DNA from: an uncultured Chloroflexota bacterium
Lineage (GTDB): Bacteria > Chloroflexota > Anaerolineae > Anaerolineales > Anaerolineaceae
Assembly: GCA_902786265.1 (NCBI GenBank)
Contig: CADACE010000001.1
Location: 62,001 to 126,000 of the forward strand
Direction of reading: 5' to 3'
Length of the DNA: 64,000 nt
Below are positions 36,460-45,367 of this stretch, one piece after another. The notes beneath the pieces were generated by a model. That model saw nothing but the letters and a program-made list of their open reading frames with translations, was not told the origin of the DNA and made no database searches. Each line of letters starts with the position of its first letter. The stretch's first letter is position 1. The position numbers were made by a program, and so were the translations under genes.

Positions 36460-37512
36460 ATGGACAGGAAACGCTTCTTTATTTCTACGCTGTTGATTTT
36501 TGTGCTTTTCCTTACCGGGAATATTTCCGCCCAGACAGAAAACCCGGATAACGGTTCAAAAAATGATTCTACACACAGGCTTCTGAACCAGATAGCAGAG
36601 ACAAATGAAATAACAGCCGAAGAAATCATCAGGGAATACTTATATAATAATGATTTACCCCTGTTCAATGACCCGGATAACCCGATCGTACTGGACGGTG
36701 TTTGTTACGTAAATCAAAGCTCCGCGTTTCACCTGTATAAGGATTATCAGGACGATCCGGAATCACTGACTGAGACAGATAAGAAAATTCTCGACGATAT
36801 GATCAAGCTGCTGAAACGCAGCGGATTTGTCGAGGAGGAGGACGATTTATACTACATAATGGCTATCGCCGCGGCATCAGGATGCGGTTATGCGTTCCCG
36901 GCAGAAATTATCCTGGATATGTACAAAGACAAGCCCGAAGTTTTTAAAAGCGATTACGGCTACCCCTTATACTATTCAGCAGACGGAGAAATTGTATATA
37001 ATCTGGATACATTGTTCCTGGATATTTTTCTGAGAATCAACACGGAAAAAATTCGGAAAATTATTCCGGAAAAGAATGACAGTAAGTATATCCTTACATT
37101 GTTTGGTTTTTCCATGTATCAAACCGACATCCAATTTGCGGATATGGATGACGTTCTCCACGCAGTACTGAACCCGGCAGCAGATGTGCTGACCTTACAA
37201 AGGAATGTTTCTTATAAAACATATAACAAATATTTGATGAAAGGGAAGTACGACTACGCATGCATCGCTGTACATACTTTCAAGCTCAGACCTTATGGTT
37301 CCAATCCGAAAGAAGATGATTATATCAGCGACGGCGGACACTGGATGAGGATCAAGGGAATCACGGAAGACAAACATTTTATCGTCACCAGCTGGGGCGA
37401 TGAATGGGAATTACTCAATTATTCACCCTATCTGGGAGAAAAAACTTTCCTCTTCTTTCAGCCAAAAAATAAAAATGACGGAGGCCTGATTTTCATCGAT
37501 ACAGACCTGTAA
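36460..37512 (+). CDS. Secreted protein with papain-like cysteine-peptidase features, copy A
   Basis: 350 residues with a signal peptide (DRKRFFISTLLIFVLFLTG, cut near ISAQT). Candidate catalytic residues are Cys in LDGVCYVNQSSAF near residue 87 and His in GGHWMRI near 297, followed by VTSWGDEWELLNY, which resembles the NSWG block of papain-like and C39-type peptidases with the Asn replaced by Ser. The fold assignment is by motif only, and an inactive papain-like domain is possible. AGCAGGAGTACTTT precedes the ATG. It is followed by gtrA and repeated as a unit at 38185. Function unknown; a peptide-processing or wall-associated role beside the exporter genes is conceivable. Confidence 0.6.
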   Translation: MDRKRFFISTLLIFVLFLTGNISAQTENPDNGSKNDSTHRLLNQIAETNEITAEEIIREYLYNNDLPLFNDPDNPIVLDGVCYVNQSSAFHLYKDYQDDPESLTETDKKILDDMIKLLKRSGFVEEEDDLYYIMAIAAASGCGYAFPAEIILDMYKDKPEVFKSDYGYPLYYSADGEIVYNLDTLFLDIFLRINTEKIRKIIPEKNDSKYILTLFGFSMYQTDIQFADMDDVLHAVLNPAADVLTLQRNVSYKTYNKYLMKGKYDYACIAVHTFKLRPYGSNPKEDDYISDGGHWMRIKGITEDKHFIVTSWGDEWELLNYSPYLGEKTFLFFQPKNKNDGGLIFIDTDL

Positions 37513-37535
37513 GGATCAGCAAAGGATAAAATAAA

Positions 37536-37943
37536 ATGATCAAAGAACTCTGGACAAAATATAAAAGCCTCATCATGTATGCCGTATTCGGCGGTCTGAC
37601 CACCGTCGTCAATATGGTTTCCTATTACCTTTCCTACAATGTTCTGCACATCCCCAATGTTCCTTCAACGATCATCGCCTGGATACTGGCAGTGCTGTTC
37701 GCATTTATCACCAACAAGCTGTGGGTATTTGACAGTCCGTCATTTGACAAACAGACGCTGCTGCATGAGATACCGACTTTCTTCGGCGCGCGTCTGGCTA
37801 CCGGAATTCTTGACGTCGTCATCATGTACCTGGCAGTTGACGTTGCTCACATGAACCCGACAGTCTGGAAGCTCATCAGCAATGTTCTGGTAATCATTAT
37901 TAATTACGTCGCAAGCAAACTGATCATCTTCCGGAAGAAATGA
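37536..37943 (+). CDS. GtrA-family small membrane protein, copy A
   Basis: 135 residues with four membrane segments, starting at YAVFGGLTTVVNMVSYYLSY, and the family block FAFITNKLWVF. GtrA-like proteins are thought to move or flip lipid-linked sugars (bactoprenol-glucose in phage O-antigen modification). No glycosyltransferase gene lies nearby. The gene differs from copy B by one residue (Ile against Val in AWILAV/AWVLAV) and a few silent changes. Confidence 0.9.
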   Translation: MIKELWTKYKSLIMYAVFGGLTTVVNMVSYYLSYNVLHIPNVPSTIIAWILAVLFAFITNKLWVFDSPSFDKQTLLHEIPTFFGARLATGILDVVIMYLAVDVAHMNPTVWKLISNVLVIIINYVASKLIIFRKK

Positions 37944-37985
37944 TCGCCCCTTCACCTATCCCCGCATAACATGGCAGTGAAAACA

Positions 37986-38102
37986 GGGCATCACCACCAT
38001 TATTATCGCCCAGCGTATCAGCTCTGTGATGGACGCGGATAAGATATAATCGTCCTGGACAGAGGCCGCTGCTGCCGGCTTTATACAGGGATGTTCGAGC
38101 CA
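37986..38102 (+). pseudogene. Scar of two deleted ABC exporter genes
   Basis: 37986-38061 matches the exporter subunit 1 gene around its switch region (ITTIIIAQRISSVMDADKI is still readable) and then shifts frame into a TAA. It is joined directly to 38063-38102, which matches the last codons of the subunit 2 gene (nt 36336-36375). Between them about 2 kb is missing. The scar shows that the duplicated unit once contained both exporter genes. Confidence 0.88.
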
Positions 38103-38184
38103 AGCGAAATTGCCGGTTCCGGATCAAAATCAGGGACAGGTCTATAAAAAGACAGTCCCCGAAAACGAAAAGCAGGAGTACTTT

Positions 38185-39237
38185 ATGGACAGGAAACGCT
38201 TCTTTATTTCTATGCTATTGATTTTTGTGCTTTTCCTTACCGGGAATATTTCCGCCCAGACAGAAACCCCGGATAACAGTCCCAAAACTGATTCCACTCA
38301 CAGGCTTCTGAACCAGATAGCAGAGGCGAGTGAAATAACAGCCGAAGAGATCATCAGGGAATATTTATATAATCATGATTTACCCCTGTTCAATGACCCG
38401 GATAATCCGATCGTACTGGACGGTGTATGTTATGTAAATCAAAGCACCGCGTATTACCTGTATAAGGATTATCAGGACGATCCGGAATCACTGACTGAGA
38501 CAGAAAAGAAAATGCTCGGGGATATGATCATGCTGCTGGAACGCAGCGGATTTGTCGAAGAGGAGGACGATTTATACTACATAATGGCTATCGCCGCGGC
38601 ATCAGGATGCGGTTATGCGTTCCCGGCAGAAATTATCCTGGATATGTACAAAGACAAACCTGAAATATTTGAAAACGATTACGGCTATCCCTTATACTAT
38701 TCAGCAGACGGAGAAATTATATATAATCTGGACACATTGTTCCTGGATATTTTTCTGAGAATCAACACGGAAAAAATTCGGAAAATCATTCCGGAAAAGG
38801 ATAACATTAGGTATCTTCTTACATTGTTTGGTTTATCCATGTATCAAACCGACATCCAGTTTGATGAGATGGATGACGTTCTTCATGCAGTACTGAACCC
38901 GGCAGCAGATGTGCTGACCTTACAAAGGAATGTTTCTTATAAAACATATAACAAATATTTGATGAAAGGAAAGTATGACTACGCGTGCATCGCGTTACAT
39001 ACTTTTAAGCTCAGGCCTTATGGGTCCAATCCGAGAGAAGATGATTATATCAGCGACGGCGGACACTGGATGAGGATCAAGGGAATCACTGAAAATAAAC
39101 ATTATATCGTCACCAGCTGGGGCGATGAATGGGAATTACTCAATTATTCACCCTATCTGGAAGGAAAAACTCTCTTCTTCTTTCAACCCAAAAATGATAA
39201 TGACGGAGGCCTGATTTTCATCGATACAGACCTGTAA
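38185..39237 (+). CDS. Secreted protein with papain-like cysteine-peptidase features, copy B
   Basis: 350 residues, the same length as copy A and highly similar throughout. The candidate Cys (GVCYVNQSTAYYL) and His (GGHWMRIK) and the VTSWGDEWELLNY block are kept. Most differences are conservative and scattered, which suggests that both copies are still under selection. I chose ATG 38185, which has the same AGCAGGAGTACTTT leader as copy A; a longer frame to 38110 runs into the exporter scar. A signal peptide is present. Confidence 0.6.
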   Translation: MDRKRFFISMLLIFVLFLTGNISAQTETPDNSPKTDSTHRLLNQIAEASEITAEEIIREYLYNHDLPLFNDPDNPIVLDGVCYVNQSTAYYLYKDYQDDPESLTETEKKMLGDMIMLLERSGFVEEEDDLYYIMAIAAASGCGYAFPAEIILDMYKDKPEIFENDYGYPLYYSADGEIIYNLDTLFLDIFLRINTEKIRKIIPEKDNIRYLLTLFGLSMYQTDIQFDEMDDVLHAVLNPAADVLTLQRNVSYKTYNKYLMKGKYDYACIALHTFKLRPYGSNPREDDYISDGGHWMRIKGITENKHYIVTSWGDEWELLNYSPYLEGKTLFFFQPKNDNDGGLIFIDTDL

Positions 39238-39261
39238 GACTCAAGAAAAGGATATAGTAAA

Positions 39262-39669
39262 ATGATCAAAGAACTCTGGACAAAATATAAAAGCCTCATC
39301 ATGTATGCCGTATTCGGCGGTCTGACCACCGTCGTCAATATGGTTTCGTATTACCTTTCCTACAATGTGCTGCACATCCCCAATGTTCCTTCAACGATCA
39401 TCGCCTGGGTTCTGGCAGTGCTGTTCGCCTTTATCACCAACAAGCTGTGGGTATTTGACAGCCCGTCATTTGACAAACAGACACTGCTGCATGAGATACC
39501 GACATTCTTCGGCGCGCGTCTGGCTACCGGCATTCTTGACGTCGTCATCATGTACCTGGCAGTTGATGTTGCTCACATGAACCCGACAGTCTGGAAGCTC
39601 ATCAGCAATGTTCTGGTCATCATTATTAACTACGTCGCAAGCAAACTGATCATCTTCCGGAAGAAATGA
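39262..39669 (+). CDS. GtrA-family small membrane protein, copy B
   Basis: 135 residues and four membrane segments, differing from copy A at one residue. It lies 24 bp after the papain-like gene, the same order as in copy A, and is followed by a strong terminator. Near-identity of the gtrA copies, compared with the more diverged upstream genes, suggests either gene conversion or stronger constraint. Confidence 0.9.
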   Translation: MIKELWTKYKSLIMYAVFGGLTTVVNMVSYYLSYNVLHIPNVPSTIIAWVLAVLFAFITNKLWVFDSPSFDKQTLLHEIPTFFGARLATGILDVVIMYLAVDVAHMNPTVWKLISNVLVIIINYVASKLIIFRKK

Positions 39670-39704
39670 TTTTCCTGCACCGATCCCCGCATAGCATGGC
39701 TGTG

Positions 39705-39752
39705 GAAACAGGACAGGGCAGCATGAATTCGTGCTGCCCTGTCCTGTTTCTT
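39705..39752 (+). terminator. Terminator of the duplicated unit
   Basis: A perfect 19-bp stem (GAAACAGGACAGGGCAGCA and its complement) with an 8-nt loop, followed by a short T-rich stretch. Confidence 0.88.
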
Positions 39753-39785
39753 ATCCTGATTATTATTTATTTTTGTTCTGTTATC

Positions 39786-39814
39786 TTGACATTCAAAGCA
39801 TTTTTGATTATTAT
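39786..39814 (+). promoter_or_regulatory. Sigma-70 type promoter of the LuxR-type gene
   Basis: TTGACA (39786-39791) and TATTAT (39809-39814) with 17 bp between them, about 49 nt before the start codon. Confidence 0.75.
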
Positions 39815-39862
39815 TATAGAAAATTTGAATTATTATTCATCAGATCATTTGGAGCCTGTCTT

Positions 39863-40234
39863 ATGACACACGTAATTATCGCAGTTGACGGAAATACTTA
39901 TATACACAAAGAATATACAAAAACACCGGATGAACTTTGCCGGGAGATCGAACTCGGGGCATTCGAAAGTCCGATTCCATTGAAAGACCCGGCTGTCGTC
40001 AGACTTCAGAATTATATGCTGATTGCCGAAAGGGAAAATGCGCCGCTGCTCAGCACCAACCAACGAAACATATTAGAGCTGCTTTCCATGGGAGCCAGTG
40101 AAACCGAAATATCCCGTGCCATGCAATTGTCTTTCAGCGGAATCCGTCATCACATCGATGCCCTGAAAAACAAATTCAGCGTCACCACCAGAGAAGAACT
40201 GATCGCGATCTATTGCCGGGCATACAGAAGATAA
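39863..40234 (+). CDS. Small LuxR/GerE-type DNA-binding regulator
   Basis: 123 residues. The C-terminal half is a LuxR-type helix-turn-helix: STNQRNILELLSMGASETEI is followed by SFSGIRHHIDALKNKF, the recognition helix region. The N-terminal half (about 55 residues) is too short for a receiver or PAS domain and is not recognised. I chose ATG 39863, with TTGGAGCC upstream; the longer frame reads through the promoter. No cognate kinase lies adjacent. Targets are unknown. Confidence 0.8.
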   Translation: MTHVIIAVDGNTYIHKEYTKTPDELCREIELGAFESPIPLKDPAVVRLQNYMLIAERENAPLLSTNQRNILELLSMGASETEISRAMQLSFSGIRHHIDALKNKFSVTTREELIAIYCRAYRR

Positions 40235-40721
40235 CAAAAATCATGAAATTTGATAATTTTGTATGGTAAGTTGGCATAAATCCTGCAACTTAAAGTGTTA
40301 AATGAAGGGCAAAAATGCGTGGATTTTTTTCCTAAAGAATTTAAAATTTGTCAAGGGAAAAAGTATAACTAATTTTGCCTTTTCAAAAACTGGCAAAGAA
40401 CTTGCAAAGGGGCTGACGAAATCAAGTTTTAAGAAACGGACTCTTAGAACATACGTTTGCTGCATATACGCAATTTGTACCTGACTTCATTGAGTAACCC
40501 TTTGTTTTCTAACAAAAAAAGCCTTTTTTGAAACGAATTTTCGCCAATTTTTAAATCTTTTAAGGTAGCTAATCTTAAAAGAACTCATTATTTTAAGGTT
40601 AACACCTTCGGCGGACACCCTTTTTCCTATCTGTTTTTTTATGTTAAAATAATCTCACTTCGGACGGGAAAGCCCGATTTTCAAATCGGCAGCCCGAAAA
40701 ATCATCCGGAAAGGTTAGACA
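40235..40721 (+). other. AT-rich leader upstream of dnaA
   Basis: 487 bp without a convincing gene. It holds long A/T tracts and, just before dnaA, a small stem-loop CCGATTTTCAAATCGG inside a GGG...CCC frame (about 40662-40695), which could affect dnaA translation. I found no TTATCCACA-type DnaA box cluster here, so an origin is not supported, though the AT-richness would suit an unwinding element. Confidence 0.5.
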
Positions 40722-42233
40722 ATGTTCAATTTCGAAACCGCCTTAACGCGGCGGGCAGGAGAGGATTGCGCCCGTACCGAAATTGAACAGAATGTGACAA
40801 GACAGACAATGGTTAGAAGAAACGAGAACCCTCAATCTCATATTCTCAACGGCGCGGCAGATTCCGCTCAGAATGCCTGGAATACCGCCATGGCTCAAAT
40901 GAAGGGAAGCATGGACCGGCAGACATTCAGCACCCTGCTGGGGAATGCGGAACTGCTCGCCTGCGAGGATGGGGTTTACACAGTCGGCATGACCAACGGC
41001 TTCACCCGCGACTGGGCAGAGCAGCGTTTGAGCGGCACGATCGAAAAGATCCTTTCCGCCATGGCCGACACTCCTCAAAAAGTCACATTCGTTGTCTCCG
41101 GCAACTGGCAGCCCTCCAATACAGCTTCCCAAACGGTAAAAGCTGAGGCATCCCATGAGATGCCGGAGGCTGCACAAGAGCCGGAACCCGCACCCAAAGC
41201 ATCAGTTCAAGCAAAACCGCGTACAGACAGTATTTTAGCACGTTTTACCTTCGACAGTTTTGTAGTTTCCAATAATAACAATCTGGCAGCCGCCGCAGCC
41301 CGTGCCGTTGCGGTAAACCCGGGAACCGCTTATAACCCGCTGTTCATTTATGGCGGCGTGGGAATGGGTAAAACCCATCTGCTGCATGCCATCGGCAACC
41401 ACCTGAACAACAGCGGTCTGAAGGTCGTCTTCGCATCATCGGAAGAATTTACCAGTGATTTTATCCGCTCCATCCAAAACCGTGATGATGAAACCTTCCG
41501 TGAAAAATACCGCTCTGCCGACGTACTGCTGATCGATGACATCCAGTTCATTATCGGTAAAGAAAGCACTCAGGAAGCTTTCTTCCATACATTCAATAAG
41601 CTGTATGAGATGAACAAACAGATCGTCATCACTTCCGACCGGGCACCTAAAGCCATGGCAACCCTGGATGAACGGATGCGCTCCCGTTTTGAATGGGGAC
41701 TTACGGTCGATATTCAGCCGGCCGACCTGGAGACCCGTATCGCCATCCTTTCCGCCAAAGCTCAGCGCGCGGGAAAACAGGTGCCGATGGACGTACTTGA
41801 ACAAATCGCCCGCCAGGTCACTTCCAACATCCGCGAACTGGAAGGCGCATTGAACCGGGTCCTGGCCGTTTCGGATCTTTGCGGTCACTCATTGGACAAA
41901 GAACTGGTCCGCATGTCCCTTACCGACATGAGCAGCCCGAAGCACACCACCTCCGCGGATGAGATCATCGAATCCGTTTCCGATGTTTTCGGCGTCCCGG
42001 TTGAAAAGGTTATGAGCCGCGACCGCACAAAAGATGTTGCCCTCACCCGTCAGGTCATCATGTACCTGATGCGTGAAGAAGCCAACGCTTCTCTGCCGGC
42101 GATCGGGCAGGCCATGGGCGGAAGAGACCATACCACGGTGATCCACGCCTGCGAGAAAGTCGCCCAGCTGCTGCAGACGGACAACCAGTTCCGCACCCGC
42201 GTTTTCCGTGCCAAGGACATGATCTTCGGATAA
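40722..42233 (+). CDS. dnaA: Chromosomal replication initiator protein DnaA
   Basis: 503 residues. An N-terminal extension of about 43 residues precedes domain I (AWNTAMAQMKGSMDRQTFST), then a Pro/Ala-rich linker and the AAA+ domain with Walker A GGVGMGKTHL near residue 211 and Walker B LLIDDIQF near 269. The C-terminal DnaA-box-binding signature is GGRDHTTVIHACEKV near 466. All features of a working DnaA are present. GGAAAGG precedes the ATG; an in-frame ATG at residue 30 would remove most of the extension. dnaN and recF do not follow; the next gene is convergent. It opens the double helix at oriC when ATP-bound. Confidence 0.95.
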   Translation: MFNFETALTRRAGEDCARTEIEQNVTRQTMVRRNENPQSHILNGAADSAQNAWNTAMAQMKGSMDRQTFSTLLGNAELLACEDGVYTVGMTNGFTRDWAEQRLSGTIEKILSAMADTPQKVTFVVSGNWQPSNTASQTVKAEASHEMPEAAQEPEPAPKASVQAKPRTDSILARFTFDSFVVSNNNNLAAAAARAVAVNPGTAYNPLFIYGGVGMGKTHLLHAIGNHLNNSGLKVVFASSEEFTSDFIRSIQNRDDETFREKYRSADVLLIDDIQFIIGKESTQEAFFHTFNKLYEMNKQIVITSDRAPKAMATLDERMRSRFEWGLTVDIQPADLETRIAILSAKAQRAGKQVPMDVLEQIARQVTSNIRELEGALNRVLAVSDLCGHSLDKELVRMSLTDMSSPKHTTSADEIIESVSDVFGVPVEKVMSRDRTKDVALTRQVIMYLMREEANASLPAIGQAMGGRDHTTVIHACEKVAQLLQTDNQFRTRVFRAKDMIFG

Positions 42234-42271
42234 TTCTGACGGAGCCGCAGCTCACCCCATCCGGGGAAGGA

Positions 42272-43738
42272 TCATCTCGCTGATTCCTTGAGCTTGTACA
42301 CGCGGTTTCTTGTCTTTCCCAGGGCGATGACGATTTCTTCAGACATCAGCCCACGCAGATAATTCCGCACAGTCGGACCGTCAAGTTCCAAATATACAGC
42401 CAGTTCTTTTAATGACGCCTCAATATGTTCTGTCAGATAATCTATGATCATCTGACGCTTGATCGCCGTTACGGCACCTTCGGTGCTTCTGACGGCTTTT
42501 GCGGATGGATTGTCTGCAGGAACCGTCAAAAAGGACAGCGTCAGAGTGGTTCTGTCCGGGTCAAATGATTGTGAGATATCCGGTTCCATCCGGTTCTGTT
42601 CACGCCATACACGGAAAATATTCGGGATGCCGCGGCCAGTTCGCTCGCCGATAGCGATCATCGTAAACATCTTCTGGATCGCCTTGTTGCGGGAATCGGA
42701 AAGCCCTCCGCCTTTTGCTGTTTTTATATCAATACGGAACGATCCGGGATTTGAGAAACTCAGGGCATCCGGTGTTTTCAACACAACGATCCCGCCCCTG
42801 CCATAATAATCAGCGTTAACGAGACAATTCACAAGTGCTTCCCGGAAGGCAGACTGAACAGACTTAACATCAGCACGGGACCCATGCTCTAAAACAAACG
42901 GTATTTTCCCGTTATATCTGAGCTTTTGAGAGACCCTGCAAAAGAAATCGAAAACATTTCCGCTCCACTCACCGGAAGAAGAGCAGATCCGATCCTCACA
43001 GCATATTGAATCCCCGCGTTCCTCACGGTAATCCAGAAAATAATCCGGAAATGCCCGGACGATATCATATTCATATCCAAACATCAAAAGTCCTGCAGAC
43101 GTCGGATGGATCTTTCCGTCCTCTCCGATACCGGCAGCACCCATTTTCATCAGGAATTCATCATCGGTAAGGGCTTCCCAAACGTGACCGGGACGTGATT
43201 TTTTCATTCTCCGGCGGTATTCCCGAATGCTGTCAGCATTGCAGCCGGACAGCTCCATTTCTTCCAATATCCGCATATCCGCTGAAGCAGCAGAGGCATC
43301 CCGGATCATTGTCTGATACTCTTCCTTCGTACATTTATAGTCTCCCTCACCGCTGCGGCGGTAGCAGTTCAGCGGATTGCCTTCGATATAAACCGGTCTG
43401 TAGGAGCGGTCCGCGCGGGGAACATTGATAACCAGAATATTGTCACCATTCACTTTCTGGATCTGCACATCGTTTGACGACAAAATATTAACGCTCACCT
43501 TCTTCGGATCATTTACCGCCTGCCAGAACTCCTGCTTCAATTTATGCGGATCCGGGAGATTCACGGTATGAAATGATTTATCCCTGTATTCCTCCACGCC
43601 AAGCAGGATCACACCGCCAAGCGTGTTAGCAAAAGCAGAATATGTCTCCCATATGCTGTGGGGCAGTCCGCCCAAAGCTTTTTTGGCTTCAATACGGTTA
43701 TTCTCTTTATATTTTTCAACATTGCGCAAATCGATCAT
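42272..43738 (-). CDS. AlbA_2 / HATPase_c_4 domain regulator
   Basis: 488 residues. The N-terminal AlbA_2 (Schlafen-like) domain carries ESYSAFANTLGGVILLGVEE-like sequence (here ETYSAFANTLGG) and YRPVYIEG. A middle helical region is followed by a divergent ATPase domain near FREALVNCLVNADYYGRGGI, with NPGSFRID and IGERTGRGIPNI. A winged-helix segment ends the protein (LKELAVYLELDGPTVRNYL). Proteins of this architecture are annotated as ATP-dependent transcriptional regulators, with some members in defence contexts; the ligand is unknown. It is convergent with dnaA and precedes the phage cassette, being transcribed away from it. Confidence 0.85.
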   Translation of the reverse strand: MIDLRNVEKYKENNRIEAKKALGGLPHSIWETYSAFANTLGGVILLGVEEYRDKSFHTVNLPDPHKLKQEFWQAVNDPKKVSVNILSSNDVQIQKVNGDNILVINVPRADRSYRPVYIEGNPLNCYRRSGEGDYKCTKEEYQTMIRDASAASADMRILEEMELSGCNADSIREYRRRMKKSRPGHVWEALTDDEFLMKMGAAGIGEDGKIHPTSAGLLMFGYEYDIVRAFPDYFLDYREERGDSICCEDRICSSSGEWSGNVFDFFCRVSQKLRYNGKIPFVLEHGSRADVKSVQSAFREALVNCLVNADYYGRGGIVVLKTPDALSFSNPGSFRIDIKTAKGGGLSDSRNKAIQKMFTMIAIGERTGRGIPNIFRVWREQNRMEPDISQSFDPDRTTLTLSFLTVPADNPSAKAVRSTEGAVTAIKRQMIIDYLTEHIEASLKELAVYLELDGPTVRNYLRGLMSEEIVIALGKTRNRVYKLKESAR

Positions 43739-43817
43739 GGCCGTTCCTCCGCTATATGACAGGATTAATCATAACGCAAAATCGGGCCGGAAAACAACAA
43801 ATTTCTTGTAACTTTTC

Positions 43818-43849
43818 AGGATCCGTCCGGAAATGTCCGGGCGGGTCCT
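43818..43849 (-). terminator. Hairpin after the phage cassette
   Basis: AGGATCCGTCCGG pairs with CCGGGCGGGTCCT (two G-T pairs) around a 6-nt loop, 43 nt after the stop codon of the gene ending at 43892. No T-run follows, so its terminator role is uncertain. Confidence 0.45.
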
Positions 43850-43891
43850 GACTGTGAAAACTTTCAAGGAAACACTGCCTGTGTGCTTCTC

Positions 43892-45235
43892 TCAGCCCTG
43901 AATGACGCCGTAAAGTCCCGGACATTCTCCCATAGAGACTGAAAGAGAGGTCCCTGCCGGATAAAAATTGTAATTAGACCAAAACGCCAGCGTATAACGA
44001 TGATATCCAAGGTTCGAAGCGTTATGATTTTGGATCTGAACCGACAGCGGAGCATTTCCGCAGGAATGGGTAAACACCTCAGCGCAGTTCTCATTCCCGG
44101 TATACGGACTCACGGTCATCATATCCCGGCAGATCCCCAGCGCAGAAGCCCGCAGATAACCGCGGTCCGATTCACTGATCGGGGAACTGAGTCCCACCCC
44201 GGTCAGTGAAAACTCCGCATCGGATACCGGGAGAAGGACCCGGACCGAAGGTGCATCTTCATCATAATAAGGCGCCCAGCTGTTGATGTGATTCGTCCCC
44301 TGCACTTTTGTGGTAACCAGCTTTGACAGGATCGGACGAGGCAGCCGGTGGTTTTCATTCCACAGCAGACGCCCGGCAGTGCTGTCCTCGCCAAAACCCG
44401 AGGCATTCAGGACGACAGATCCAAGGTAACGTTTACCGCTGTCTCCGCCCATCACCCGTACACCGTCCTGACGCACCAGCATACCGGAGGGACGGGCAGC
44501 GGAAGTTCCCCATGACTGAGCGCAAAGCTGCAGTCCGTCTTCGGACGCCGAAAGAAAAACATCATACGGGATCCCTCTCTGCAGACCGGAAAGGCTGAGC
44601 GAAAGCTCACTGAAAGTAAAAAGTTCCCAAAATCCGCCCAGATAAAGGCTCACCGAATTCCCATGATACGGTGTAAAATACAGCGTTTCCGCGTGTGTGA
44701 TATCCGCGTCCGGAACAGGCTCTCCCGGTACCAGGGTCAGCCGTCCCTGAACCACAGAAGCATGGCTCTGTTCCCGAAGCCGGATCCATGATCTGAGGTC
44801 ATGTACCGTACCGGGGACCACACCGCTCCCGCTCCATACGAATGTTCCGACCTCCCTGCCACCGGCAGGTACCGAAGTGCTGCCTGCCCGGAGGGAAAAG
44901 CTTCCGTCAGGCGTTCCGACCGCGTAAAGGAAATACCGTCCCGGATCCGGGAAGGTATCCGCGCTGATGGTCAGCACATCATCAGATTTGCGGGTGCAGA
45001 TCCGGCCGCCGATCATCAGCGCGCAGGGTGTATCCGCGTCAGCCTCCAGCCGTATCGCGGTTTTGGAAGCCCGGCTCAGACGGATCTCGCCGGATTTTTG
45101 ATACAACAGGTCTAAAAGCGTACCCGAACTTTCGGGATCCCCGCCCAGACAAAGCGCGTCACTGCGCAGAAAATTATACTGATCCGCTTCGGTCGCCTGT
45201 CCGGCCACCACCGCGGATGAATTTGGATATGTCAT
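43892..45235 (-). CDS. Phage-like virion or tail protein
   Basis: 447 residues, rich in beta-structure, Gly, Ser and Tyr, with no signal peptide. The segment around YDVFLSASEDGLQLCAQSW, followed by DGVRVMGGDSGKRYLGSVVL, matches a recurring block in phage tail or virion surface proteins that place a substrate description before a KRYLG motif. The C-terminal part (LGYHRYTLAFWSNYNFYPAG) looks like a beta-sandwich. AAGGAGTATT precedes the start at 45235, and telomere-like TTAGGG runs sit immediately upstream of that ribosome site. It is the last gene of the cassette that begins with a holin-like protein. Confidence 0.6.
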   Translation of the reverse strand: MTYPNSSAVVAGQATEADQYNFLRSDALCLGGDPESSGTLLDLLYQKSGEIRLSRASKTAIRLEADADTPCALMIGGRICTRKSDDVLTISADTFPDPGRYFLYAVGTPDGSFSLRAGSTSVPAGGREVGTFVWSGSGVVPGTVHDLRSWIRLREQSHASVVQGRLTLVPGEPVPDADITHAETLYFTPYHGNSVSLYLGGFWELFTFSELSLSLSGLQRGIPYDVFLSASEDGLQLCAQSWGTSAARPSGMLVRQDGVRVMGGDSGKRYLGSVVLNASGFGEDSTAGRLLWNENHRLPRPILSKLVTTKVQGTNHINSWAPYYDEDAPSVRVLLPVSDAEFSLTGVGLSSPISESDRGYLRASALGICRDMMTVSPYTGNENCAEVFTHSCGNAPLSVQIQNHNASNLGYHRYTLAFWSNYNFYPAGTSLSVSMGECPGLYGVIQG

Positions 45236-45245
45236 AATACTCCTT

Positions 45246-45284
45246 AATAGGGATTAGGGGATAGGGTTTAGGGGTTAGGGTTAG
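45246..45284 (+). repeat. Telomere-like TTAGGG/ATAGGG microsatellite
   Basis: Six G-runs of 3-4 spaced by 3-5 nt (TAGGGATTAGGGGATAGGG and continuing) lie in the 132-bp gap between two cassette genes, just upstream of the ribosome site at 45235. The rest of the gap repeats ACCTGG/CCTGATCCC-like words. Confidence 0.85.
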
Positions 45285-45367
45285 TGATCTCCGGTTACAC
45301 TCTATCTCACGAAACCTGGTCTTTGATCACCGATACCTGAAACCTGATCCCTGGACCCTAATCAACA

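Larger units (their letters stand above)
36336..37988 (+). repeat. Tandem duplication, copy A (exporter 3' end, papain-like gene, gtrA)
   Basis: About 1.65 kb, from the last codons of the exporter gene to just past the gtrA stop codon, repeated at 38063-39713. The two gtrA genes are nearly identical, and the two secreted-protein genes differ at scattered positions. Copy A lacks the strong terminator that ends copy B; its sequence breaks off inside the left arm of that hairpin. Confidence 0.93.
38063..39713 (+). repeat. Tandem duplication, copy B
   Basis: Second copy of the unit at 36336-37988. It starts within the exporter scar and ends in the intact terminator region at 39705. The 5' leader in copy A holds TCGGGGA/TCCCCGA arms that have mutated here. 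Confidence 0.93.

Noticed and set aside
40302..40484. Short open frame upstream of dnaA
   Set aside because: Lys-rich composition reflects A-tracts, there is no ribosome site, and no family is recognisable.
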